DNA from: Tigriopus japonicus
Lineage: Eukaryota; Arthropoda; Copepoda; Harpacticoida; Harpacticidae
Assembly: GCA_010645155.1 (NCBI GenBank)
Contig: JAAGOF010000204.1
Span: 965,634-1,029,633, forward strand
DNA length: 64,000 nucleotides
Reading direction: 5' to 3'
The stretch's first letter is position 1. Each line of letters opens with the position of its first letter. Of the stretch, positions 34,735-45,399 are shown piece by piece. A model generated the notes under the pieces. It was not told where the DNA came from. It was given only the letters and a program-made list of their open reading frames with translations, and ran no database searches. The position numbers and the translations under genes were made by a program.

Positions 34735-36050
34735 AAAAGCAGATGGCGTCCTAGTGCTGATTCAGGAAACAGTCCAACTCTCTACGGCTAATATGTTTGG
34801 AGATCAATTATCAAGTGTATTTTTGATTCCAAAAAGGGTAGTAAAAGCAAGCCATGACGCTGGTATTTTGTTGTTGATGAGACTGGCATTGATAGTCAGG
34901 ATAATCGATTGGAGGATCCGGTAGTCACAGATCAAGATGCTTTTGAGGCCATCAAGAGCTTAAAGTTTTCGAGTTTTCCTGGACCTGTTGGTGTGACATT
35001 TCAGTTTCTGATGAAATGTTCACAGATTCTTGCCCCTGTTTTCTTCTTCTTGATGCGTTGCATCTTAGATCAGGGAAAGTTTCCCTCTTCTCTAAAAGTA
35101 CCTCATGTCGTTCCAATTTTCAAGGGCGGAGATAAGTCACTCCCTAGTAATTATAGGCCTATTTCTCTGACTTCCAATATTGCAAGGGTCTTTGAGAAGA
35201 TCATGAAGTCCAAGCTTGTTGAGTATTTGGAAGCTCATGATATCATTCCCCAGGGCAGCATGGGTTTCGAGCCCATTTTAGTACAGTCACCCAATTGGTT
35301 GACCATATCGAGCAGATCCGTGAGAGGCTTGAAAGTCACGAATCAATTGATGTAGTCTATCTTGACTTTGCCAAGGATAAGGTAGATCAGGGTCTTTTGC
35401 TCGATCAACTCAAAGATTTTGGAATCCGGGGTGAGGTCCTGAATTGGATTGGTAGTTTCGTGAGTGATAGGAAGCAAATAGTCAAGGTTGAAGGATCATA
35501 TAGTGGCACGTATGATGTCAAGTCAGGTGTTCCACAAGGATCATTTTTAGGTCCGCTCCTGTTTATTCTTTTTTTTTTTGCTTCTCTCCAGAAGTTTAGA
35601 ACAAAAACCAATATTTCTTCATATGCTGATGACACAAAATTAGTTTGTGGAAGGAATGGTCAGGACTCAAAATGTTTAGTTGAGGACTTGGAGAAAGTCT
35701 ACTCTTGGGTAGGTCAGAGTAATATGGCATTGAACGGGATGAAATTCCGCACAATGACGTATGGGACGTCAAAATTAGATGTTCCGCTCAAAGACAATGG
35801 AGGTTGTGATATTGAGCAGGTATCGTCCATAAAGGATTTAAGAGTTGTCATCCAAAATGATGGAAAGTTCGATGAGCCTATCCAGTTGAAAGTGAGGAAG
35901 GCATTTCAAACGTGCGTGCGGCTGGATCTATCGGACTTTCAAGTCCAGAGATAGTGTTACAATGCTAACTCTGGACAAGTCGATTGTTCAGCCTCATCTT
36001 GAATATGCCTCATCCACCTGAGCTTTTCAGAAATATAAGGCTCTTTCGTG
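34735..36050 (+). mobile_element. Degenerate non-LTR retrotransposon (reverse transcriptase), copy 2
   Basis: A pre-RT segment ending NMFGDQLSSVF (near 34790) is followed, after a frame change, by VVTDQDAFEAIK, SNYRPISLTS and KIMKSKLVEYLEAHDIIPQ (34909-35260). A frameshift near 35265 moves coding to the frame of AHFSTVTQLVDHIEQI. Then come VVYLDFAKDKVD (two residues missing after DFAK), SGVPQGSFLGPLLFIL and the catalytic SSYADDTKL near 35610. Another shift near 35935 leads to SIVQPHLEYASST and a stop. The 5' endonuclease and 3' tail were not found. It shares family-specific wording with 11834-12830. The motifs suit CR1/L2-like or related clades, but clade is inferred by eye only. Confidence 0.9.
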
Positions 36051-36827
36051 TAGCAGGTGTGATTTCGGTAAATATCAATTTAAATTGTGATGAAGTCAAG
36101 TCTTCCCACCAAGGTAGCACCATATCAAGCTTTTGTTGTCAGACCCGACTTTGTCGAAGAACCATTAAAATCTCTTTATACTTCCAAACTACCATAACAA
36201 CCGACCTATTAACGGACAAAAGCCAGTTTTTGGAGAGACGAAGTATGAAAGACAATCTTGTTGTTAGCGAGCTCTTGATCGACACGATAATTGGTCTGCA
36301 CTTCTGATTAAGCAAATCAATCACAAACAATAGTTGATTTCGAAGAAACCCTCAAGGTTCGTTTGCCAGTGAGAAGCCTTACAAGATTGGAACCAAGAAT
36401 CACTAGCCAAAGTGTTACTATCATGCTTTTCCAGAATGGACTATTAGAGGCTTCTCTTTTTCATGAAGCCAAATTTTGACGTTACATTTATACAATTATT
36501 ACATTTATAGAAGCATGGGCCGTCTCAAAAAGCTACTAATTTCAAACCCCAATTGCCTGATGCATTTTCTCCTAAAATTGGGTCTTTTCCTGTGAAAACA
36601 CAACGGACTATTTAATATCCGCTTTGAAGTAGAGGGAAATCTCAAAAACATGTGATATGGTAACTTTCTGCAATTCACGGACATTACGAAGAGTTCCTTT
36701 TGAAATCGGGATAAAAGAGCTTTTTACTCCTTTGTTAAGAAGTACGTCTCCTTCTCGAATACACCTTTTTTAGCGACAAAGCGCATTAGAGCGAGAGCTA
36801 AAAAGAGTACGCCTCTTTAGATACAAC
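36051..36827. other. Non-coding, with a fragment of the 44809-45399 family
   Basis: At about 36179-36213, ACTTCCAAACTACCATAACA followed by ACCGACCTATTA matches the right end of the palindromic element at 44809-45399. The rest has no recognised feature. Confidence 0.5.
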
Positions 36828-37115
36828 TAGAGGGCTAACAGAGAAATGTCACTCCAATTCAGCTAGTGGAGATTTGTTTTGAACACACTTCAGTTGTCGG
36901 GCAGCAAAGGTGCCAAGTGCCTAAATGCATCATGCATTGCTCTTGTTTGACCAAAGCAGATGAATGAGCAATTTCGCTACCGACTCCCTGAAAACGCAAC
37001 TTCTGGTTTGAATCACGTAACTTAGTGTGTTCGACATCAAATCCCATCACACGCACAGTGCAGGCTTGGTGACTCGCAAATATTTTCGGAGTGTCATTTC
37101 TCAGCTAGCCCTCTA
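36828..37115. mobile_element. hAT MITE with perfect 8-bp target duplication, family M3
   Basis: The terminal inverted repeats are about 28 bp and nearly identical. The left starts TAGAGGGCTAACAGAGAAAT and the right, complemented, starts TAGAGGGCTAGCTGAGAAAT. Both flanks are GATACAAC (36820-36827 and 37116-37123). At 288 bp with no coding capacity it is a classic MITE. No second copy in the window. Confidence 0.93.
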
Positions 37116-37271
37116 GATACAACCAAGATTCTGTCGTGAGTTCAAAACGCCCGTCTTAATGAGCTTCCTTATTTTGGCACCAACGCGCACAAAATCACTC
37201 ATGATAGGATATTTTCTTCAGACTATACCCAAATTTTGAATCACAGGGCCGTTTCAATGACTCGTAATGAC

Positions 37272-38055
37272 TAGTGGTGCACTTTTCGTACAAATAAAAA
37301 GACTATTTTATTAAATCAAAAATGCGAATTAAATTTTAGAAACCGTCCTGATGGAACAATTAATCTGAATCATTTTAGTTAAAAATAAAATTCGTTAAGT
37401 TCAATGCTTGTCACCAGAATGCCTTTCTTGGTCAAAACTGGACAGCAAGATCCTTACTTCCAATATTGGGTCGCATGTTAAGGTACATTAGAGAAATTCT
37501 GAAGTATGACAAAATCAAGTTAGATAGATTTATGGACTTTGATTATACTTTCACTCTTTCAGCACAGCTGTTACTTTTTAAAGACAGTTGATCACCAAAC
37601 GTTGTTAATCTGACTTGATTTTGGTATACCATAAATATATTTCATTTGTGTAAGTAGTGTTTGACCTTTTGAAAGAGTTCTTTTTACTCAGGACAAGAAC
37701 CATATGTATTGTAGAGTTTGTCAACTTCTTTTGTGTCATATTCATGTACCGTCATTTTTTTATTTGATGTCAAAATTCAAATTTCCAATAAAAATACTTG
37801 TTTTTGCTTTTTGAGTGTAAGAGACGTAATTTTATTGAGAACAATCAAAAGCATTTTTAAGTTTTGTATGCCATGCTTGGGTCGTTTTAGCATATTTCGC
37901 AGAACTTGGAGAAATATTAGAGGTTCACTACATTACTTTTTTAAGCTATCTAGCACAAAAAAAAAGATTTCAACAAAATGTCACGAAAAGTGCAAAAGGT
38001 GCAAATAACCACAAAAAGTGGAGAAGAGGCAAAAAACGGCTAAAAGTGAACACCA
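37272..38055. mobile_element. hAT-like non-autonomous element with perfect 8-bp target duplication
   Basis: The octamer GTAATGAC flanks both ends (37264-37271 and 38056-38063). The left tip TAGTGGTGCACTTTT and the complemented right tip TGGTGTTCACTTTT are similar, with the outermost bases apparently lost on the right. The 784-bp interior is AT-rich. A 96-codon ORF (37718-38008) shows no transposase features. Confidence 0.78.
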
Positions 38056-38747
38056 GTAATGACTCGCAAAAATCGACTCGAATGGCATTTTTTGCAAAAC
38101 TGGAAAAAGTGAGTTCCTCTAAAAAGCTTGAAATCCCTTGCAAGTGTATCGAATCCTAAGAATGGGCCTAGAGCTTATGATTAGCAGATATCCGTTCACC
38201 CTGACCAAGCAAAACAAATTCATTTTTATCACTTGAAAACAGGAGACAATAATTGTCATGACCTGTAAAAAACTGACCACAAGAAATAGCTTTTTAAGTT
38301 TGGAACGAAAAACTAGAACAAAAAAACTAAATAAGAATTAAGTTTTGAAATGCTATGTGAAATCTTTAAATCTCTTTAATTTTAAGAGTGTTGCAGTATA
38401 ACTGACTGGTGGGTCAAAAATGGACAGCTCATACTCGAAAAACTGGGGTGTTACTGAAAATATTTTCATTTAATTTTAAATCAACAGACATGTTTATACG
38501 CTTAAATGGATTTACCCTTACGGAATACCCCTAATACGGATTGCATTCTTTTTCTAATAAAATATTTAAAATAGGTTTTAGACAAACTACTTTTCCTTTG
38601 GTCTTAGACTTAAACAAAGCAATAAAAGATGAGTTGTTCCCCATTGGTTTGAGGGTCCAAAAATTGCAACAGTTATTCAGATTTTTCGATGCAAACTAAA
38701 AATCCAATTGAAACACCATGTGACCACATCTTTTTTTGTTGTTTTAT

Positions 38748-38804
38748 CCTTGCCCGGCCAACAAAACCAGCCATCACATCATCCATGGTTTCCGATAGAC
38801 ATTC
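38748..38804 (-). mobile_element. Inverted SINE fragment
   Basis: The reverse complement reads CTATCGGAAACCATGGATGA then TGTGATGGCTGG and GGCCGGGCAAGG, matching the middle of the SINE at 19328-19567. Head and tail are absent. Confidence 0.65.
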
Positions 38805-40501
38805 TCATGTTCGATGCCAACCACAACACTACATCTCAGAGTCACATAGGTTTAAAAAACAAGTTCAACACTAAAGTAACTCATGACTTGCGAATCTTTT
38901 TCAAACGGCTTTTGCGGCATTTTCCCCAAATACTTCAAAATGTTGTTGGAGATTTGCTTTGTAGTCTTTGGTTGTCCTATCTTCCACTTTTGACCATATT
39001 CCACCTCTCGTTAACGCTTTCCTCAGCTTTATGGTAATGGATAGTACAATCTTGTAAGAAAGCATCCCTGTGTTCCACGGACGTTTCACACACTCACATG
39101 GATCAGAATGGAACGTACTTAATTCCGCTCCTCTTGCTCTTTCGTTTTCTTTCTCACACTCACACTACTTTCTTTTTGGCTAGTTCGAGGCCTCGAGTAA
39201 TCAAAGAGAGGATAGACGAAAAAAATCCATTGCATTATGTATGCGTTCAGACTTCTCCCAATGGATTCTCTGTATGTTATCTTGGGGTGCTAAAGCAAGG
39301 CATCTCTTTCTACGATCTTCGACATTGTTCTGCCAAAGCTTCTTTTCTGATAACTGCAGCAATGTTCAATACATACACTCTGACATGAAAGTCTTGTTGC
39401 AATTTTAAAACAGGATATTTTAGTCGTGTAAAAATGGAATTGATCTGACTTAAATATAGATAAGATTTGACATCCCGTGTACATACACCCAACAAGTCTC
39501 CCTACCTTTGGAAATCTTGTTTGGTATGTATGGCATTGACCAAATTGGTGAGTGTGGACGGCTCAAAGTTCTCCCACATTTTAAGTTGTCATTACTTTGC
39601 CTAAAATAATATGCTAACAAAATTGCAAGATTAATGAGCTATTGTATCAAGATTAACAATAAGTTTCAATTAGATTTTTGTTGGGAGTGTTTTTAGATCC
39701 CTCTGCTCTCTCCAAGACCGCGCAAAATTTGATTCTCGCCATTGATTAGTGTTTACAGTGGTTTGAAGCGAGGAAGAAATTTCTGACATCTAAGCTCCAC
39801 TTGGCGTTCCAGCATTGATTTCTCACTTTTTTTCTTTTAATTGCCTCCTAGAAAAATCAAAGATTATATTAGAGGCTGATGGTGGCCCACTGACTAATTG
39901 ATTGTTCATATCTATCCCAGTATCATCTATTAATCAGAATAAGTTTACGACACAACTTTCTTGTCCGATTGTATGTACATTTAGATTGATATTGGGTCTT
40001 TGAACTCAGGAGAACAATTATCGGAGACACGGTATTGGTCAAGTGTTATCCATATTTTCAAATTCTCCCAAATACGTGAGAAGTAACTCACTTTCGTATC
40101 GTATCTTTTCAATTTTAGACTTTAGAACCATGAGTTCTTTTGGATCTTTTGAGACGAGCATCTCTAAAATTTAAACTAAATATTAACCGATTGGCCAAAA
40201 AAGAAGCTTGCTTCAAAAGAAGCCAAAAGTTGGTTTTTACGATAACTTTGTGGATCAACGGAGGATCAGTCCCTACTAATAAAGTAATGTAAACTTTGCG
40301 GCCATTCTTGCTTGGCTAGTGGTGCTTTTTCAACTTTTCCTCCATTTCAAGTTTGTTGACCAAATAAATATTGAAAAAGGATCCCCTCCAATATGATGGA
40401 AGAAGTAACTCTTGAAAATTGGAAAACGGTGAACTAGACTGAAAAGTTTCGAAGCCTTGAAGATACACGACAAAACATTTTACTTTTGTGACAGTCATTT
40501 T
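38805..40501. other. No gene recognised
   Basis: Short overlapping ORFs on both strands near 39098-39495, without recognisable domains. Otherwise AT-rich non-coding DNA. Confidence 0.4.
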
Positions 40502-41073
40502 TAGGGGCGGGAAAAATATTTTCAAAAAAGTGTCAAAATATCCAATATATTTTTTATTCAAAAGCCCTAGATATTTGCTAAATATTTGAAAAAAGCCGGA
40601 TATTTCAGAAACAATTTTTGACAACGCCATTATTTGGTATTTTTGTCTGTGTGGACCGATTTTCCAAATTTGTTCTTGGTGAATTTGATGCATTTGACTG
40701 TTTTTGGAGGCATACTTAACATGTAAGTGATTTAACAATACAATATTCAATTTGCCTCAATAGATGGCGCAGTTTTTTCGTGTTTGACAGTAGTTTTGGT
40801 TGTGAATGTCTAATCTCAAAAAAATGCCATTTTGTAGAGATTTTTGTATTTTGGGTTCACTTTGGGTAGGCCCTCTTGAGCATTGGTCTCTTGAGCATTG
40901 GTCATTCCTTTATTTTCCTCAATTTTGCCTGAAATATTTTTTCTGACTCAAATATTCGACAAAAATATTTATCTTTTCCTTGAAACAGCCAAAATATTTT
41001 TAAAAAAAACGAGCAAAAGCAGAGAAATAATTTAAAAATATTTTATATTTTAAAACAATTTTTCCGGGTCCTT
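40502..41073 (-). mobile_element. hAT-type MITE, family M1 copy 2
   Basis: On the minus strand it matches 42515-43044, including the words AATTTG, ATGCATCAAATTCACCA, AATATCCGG and the terminal CGCCCCTA. Its plus-strand start TAGGGGCGGGAAAAATATT is a good TIR. The far end (CCGGGTCCTTT) is degraded and no target duplication is evident. A 144-codon minus-strand ORF spans part of it. The same frame is open in the 42515 copy but closed in the 2737 copy, so I do not regard it as a gene. Confidence 0.75.
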
Positions 41074-42514
41074 TGCAAAAATATCTAAAAAATATTATAA
41101 GAAATAATCCATTCAACATGAAGAAAAAGGAAATGACTCGGTTTTTATTGAAGCACCCATTCAAGTATCTAGCCGATCAGCCAACCATGGAGAGTGCACT
41201 TAGCCATGAGAGTCCCAAAATGATCTCCCTTCAGAGTAGATGACTCATGGTAGATAGTCTTAGGTCTGATTTTCCGGCACATTAGTCAAATTCCAAGGAT
41301 CTTCATCCTTTTTACGAATGGATGGAGCCTTCGGATTGGGGAAAAGGTAGAAACTTTGAGCATATCAAGTAAACCTACTAATGAGAGTGCGGTTGAGTAA
41401 TTTTTCCAACAACTAAAGCAGTTTTGTTTCTTTCTAGGTAAGTTTCTGTTGCAAAGAATTTCGGGGCTTTCTCGCTAGATGTCAGGTAAGTAGCGATGGA
41501 ACTTGGAACACTTTTCTCGGCTGTGTTTTTGTGCGCCCTCTGTTGAGAACGTTTGATGAAGTTAGATGAGTACATGAATTGCAATGATTTAAAAGCCTAA
41601 TGTTTCATCTCGGGAAAATGCTGAAGATTAACGAATACATGAGATACAAAATGGTGTTGACATTAAACTTCTCGTTTACAAGACTACAAAAATTTTAAAC
41701 ATGAAGGATTTGGGAATATTGGCCAACTTATTTTGGACCTTCACACATTGACCAATTTCAAGAAAACCGGTATTTCTGTCTCATGACGGATGTCACAATG
41801 AAGATATAGCGATAATATTTAATGGTGGACTTTCCAACGTGCTTTTGGTTTTTGGAACCTTTTTCGTTTCATTTTCCACTCAAGAAAGGTTGTTGCAAAA
41901 ACAGTCCTTAGAACGTCAATCAGCCGAAATAATTTTGCCAAATCGGACGTCCACCTAAAAGAGAGCTTTATGGGAAGGGTAAAGTTTTCGTTTTTCATGC
42001 CATGTATATCAATTCACTGTCGGAATCGCCATCATTTAGTAATTATGGGCCATAAACCTAACATATGTGTGAAAACTTTCATGCAAACAAATTCGACAAA
42101 AGCTATCTACCTTGTTTGCAACCGAAAATGGAACCTAGTGCATCTGTTTTTCGGGAGCAAAATAGATCGTTTTTTATGAATAACGTAGTCAAAGAAAGTT
42201 TTTTGTGCAAGGATCTAGTACCCTATTCTGAAGAAAGGCAAACAATGGAAATGTATGTATTTAGTGATCTTTTACAATGGAAGGAGCCTAACAAATGGAG
42301 GTTCTCAATAGAATTAAGCCAAAAGTCATTGTGAAAACATCCAAAAAGCCAGCCAGAAAGGATGTTTCAAAGAAAACTCGCAAAAAAAAAAAATGATTGG
42401 AAAAAAGGCGAATAAAATGGAATTTAGACGACATATTTTTTTCTCGATGAATAAAGGTGAAGTGAAAAGATGAAAAAGTTTATTCGTCTAAAGTTCCTGT
42501 CTTTAAGTCATCAC
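41074..42514. other. No gene recognised
   Basis: AT-rich, short ORFs only. Nothing with a recognisable domain. Confidence 0.4.
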
Positions 42515-43044
42515 TAGGGTCCGGAAATATATTTTTTTAAATACTTATCCATTTTTCGTCAATTTTTTAAATATTTTTGATTTTTCAAGAAAAAAATAAA
42601 TATATTCTCGAAAATTTGAGTCAGAAAACATATTTTAGGCAAAATTAAGGAAAATAAATGAACGACCAATGCTCAATAGGGCTTACCAAGAATAAACCCA
42701 AAATACAAAAACCTCAACAAAATGGCATTTGTACTAAGACTATTGACATTCACAACCAAAATTACTGTCACCCACAAAAAAACTGCGCCATTTATTGAGG
42801 CAAATTGAAAATTGTATTTTTGAATCAATAACATTAAAGTTTGCCTCCAAAAACGGGCAAATGCATCAAATTCACCAGAAACGAATTAGGAAAATCTGTG
42901 CACACAGACAAAAATACCAAATAATGGCCTTGCCAAAAAAAAAATTCTTAAATATCCGGCTTTTTTCCAAATATTTTGGCCTTTTAAAGAAAATATATAT
43001 TGGATATTTTGCCACATTTTTGCAAATATTTTTTCCTGGCCCTA
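42515..43044 (+). mobile_element. hAT-type MITE, family M1 copy 3 (best preserved)
   Basis: It starts TAGGGTCCGGAAATATATT and ends AATATTTTTTCCTGGCCCTA, a clear terminal inverted repeat. The flanks GTCATCAC (42507-42514) and ATCATCAC (43045-43052) match at 7 of 8 positions. Length 530 bp. The tip resembles that of the hAT transposon at 15270-17087 (TAGAGCTCGGAATAATATT), so that family may have mobilised it. Confidence 0.87.
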
Positions 43045-43052
43045 ATCATCAC

Positions 43053-44808
43053 ACTTTTTATCATCCTATCATTACCTTTTGGATTGGGTTTCGAAGGCAA
43101 GGGTCACAAGGCTCAATGGAACCCGACTCATTTGTGAGCTTTTTATCTCAAGGATTTTGAATACGTGGCATCTTTTCACGCTCTTTGTTGGTTGGTACCC
43201 TCTGAATTGCTTGCCGAGTTTCCATGAGAATTGCATGGGGGATGAATTGGCCCTTGGCTGGGGATGAAGGAGATGTAAATTGTCATAAAAAATTACCGGT
43301 GTTTCAATTCAGGCACACGGGGTCATCAATAGAAACAGAGAAATGTTTACAAACAAGTAGTTTCTTCTTTTTAGCCAAGCTAATCTTTGATTTTTCATTC
43401 AGATCGGAACTCTGTTGAAACCCGACTCTGAATGCAACTTCTTCACGAGTAAACCAATATCTTCTGACATTTTGGAAATCTGTTCACCCTCGGGTTGGCT
43501 TTATGGATCGTCATTGTTTACGATTATTCAAAGTGGTGCTTTCAGCATCCGCTTCCATCTCTGACAGGGACTAAAAAACCGTCGGAACAAAATTCCGTGT
43601 CATGTCTAGCAAGTTGAGCGCTGGAATGCAGTACAAAGGGGATCAAGTTACTCGCTGTAAAGCAAGCTTGTGTTGATCCTTTGGGACGAAAAGACCATGT
43701 TCAGCCTCAATTGGTTTATCAAGCTGAAACACAGGAGATCCATCCAAGTGCGATCAAAGATACTTCCTCTCATGTGTGCATGTTTGCAGGAAAGCCTTCG
43801 ATCCTACAACAGGATATTGCTCGTTGTGGATCACGGGAGAAATCTCCCTAAATCCAACGCATGTCCCGTCCTTGCACACTATGGAAGGCCTTCGAATTTC
43901 TTGTCTATTTGTGACCACCACGACCAAAGGCTTCTTATCTTTATAATTTGAAGGCAAGAAGGCCTAAATTAATCCATGTTATACCATACTTTTCTTTATG
44001 TCCACCAAAACTGAGAGCATTTTTCGATGTAGTAAGTTCATGTTGTCATAAAACCGATTGTCCTCATAACCTTGTACCAAGGTCGTCGATGGATGACCTT
44101 CGGTGATGTCCCAACTAAAGTTGATTGCATCGGAATCATTTCTCTTCGTTACGTGTCAATCACTTTTGATTTAGTAGAGGTTAAGAGATGTGATTGATTG
44201 AGTGACTCCGACCATCAAAGTCTGCGACTTTCATTTGTGGTTTTTTTTTTCGAATTACGACAAAGATTTAAATTTTAAGGTACAGGAAAGCTAGAAAGAT
44301 AACTTTACAAGATTATGTTAAGAAAATTTATCGTGGAAAATGAGCCCATTGTCGTTTCATGTACTTTTCAAAAAATGGTGTTTTTTGCTAACCAAGCTTA
44401 TCAAGTCACCATCTGTTGCATTGAGCAACCTTTTGTGCATCGTTTTGAGATGCAAATCACCCCAATTACACCCAAATTGTTTTTTACGGCTCACCAAGAA
44501 CTGTAATTGATGATTAGCTTTTTTTGAAGCGGATAAAAGATCTGTTTATTTGTGAACATACGGATTGGCCCTTAGTTTTATAAACACTTATTCACTTTGC
44601 ATGACTTTTTCATTTTTAAGTACTGTAATATTGTAACTGAACTTAAATAGACTCAAAGCATGGGGAGAACTGAACTTTTCCTTATGCTTTTCTTGAATTG
44701 AATAGCTTCTTGATAGGCAGCGTCGTTAAATATTGTTGGAAATATTAAATCTAGTGTTCCATATGAATAGAAAGTCTTGACTTTCACAAGATCGTTTGAT
44801 GGTATTAT
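43053..44808. other. No gene recognised
   Basis: Short ORFs only (for example 43670-43951 and 44315-44506), with no domain or convincing splice context. Confidence 0.4.
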
Positions 44809-44851
44809 TAGGTCGGTTGTTGAGGTAATTTGGAAGTATAGTAGAACAGGA

Positions 44852-45016
44852 ACCACTGTACTTCAGGACGGATTTCAAAAATACACACTTGGTCCAATCA
44901 ATGTACTAAAATGTGAGGTTTTTGCAACAAATATATTGTTCCGTTGAATTTCCATTGTACTAATCGGACCTAGTGTGTATTTTGAAAGTAATCCTGGCTT
45001 GAGCCATCCTTGAGTA
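44852..45016. mobile_element. Small inverted-repeat insert within the left arm
   Basis: The left arm of the host element breaks after AGTATAGTAGAA and resumes at GTAGAAGCACATC, duplicating GTAGAA. The inserted sequence contains its own inverted halves: TTTCAAAAATACACACTTGG and, complemented, TTTCAAAATACACACTAGG. It has the form of a very small MITE with a 6-bp duplication. The right arm of the host serves as the empty site. Confidence 0.65.
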
Positions 45017-45096
45017 GAAGCACATCTAGAAGCATAAAAGAAGCACATGACGCGCAGTAGAAATAACCAGGCACGATCAAGTTTCGCTACATAAGC

Positions 45097-45288
45097 TGTG
45101 TTTTTCAAAAGCAGCTGCGTTTTTCAAAAGTAGCTGCGTTTTTCAAAATCAGCTGCGTTTTTCAAAAGTAGCTGCGTTTTTCAAAAGCAGCTGCGTTTTT
45201 CAAAAGTAGCTGCGTTTTTCAAAAGCAGCTGCGTTTTTCAAAAGCAGCTGCGTTTTTCAAAAGCAGCTGCGTTTTTCAATCGCAGCTT
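45097..45288. repeat. 19-bp tandem repeat, about 10 units
   Basis: Units read GCTGCGTTTTTCAAAAGCA with alternation of AGCA, AGTA and one ATCA at the end. Each unit contains the self-complementary CAGCTG or its TAGCTG variant at the junction. Confidence 0.9.
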
Positions 45289-45399
45289 ATGTAGCGAAAC
45301 TTGATCGAGCATGGTCATTTCTACTGCGCGTCATGTGCTTCTTTTATGCTTCTAGATGTGCTTCTACTATACTTCCAAACTACCTCAACAACCGACCTA

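Larger units (their letters stand above)
44809..45399. mobile_element. Palindromic element with a 19-bp tandem-repeat core
   Basis: The left end TAGGTCGGTTGTTGAGGTA is mirrored by TACCTCAACAACCGACCTA at the right end. The arms continue as complements through TTTGGAAGTATAGTAGAA, GCACATCTAGAAGCATAAAA and GCGCAGTAGAAAT to ATCAAGTTTCGCTACATAAG. The centre (45097-45288) is about ten tandem copies of GCTGCGTTTTTCAAAAGCA-like units. The left arm is split by a nested insert of about 165 bp. The flanks share only TATTA-like sequence, so the target duplication is uncertain. A fragment of the family lies near 36179-36213. Confidence 0.82.
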
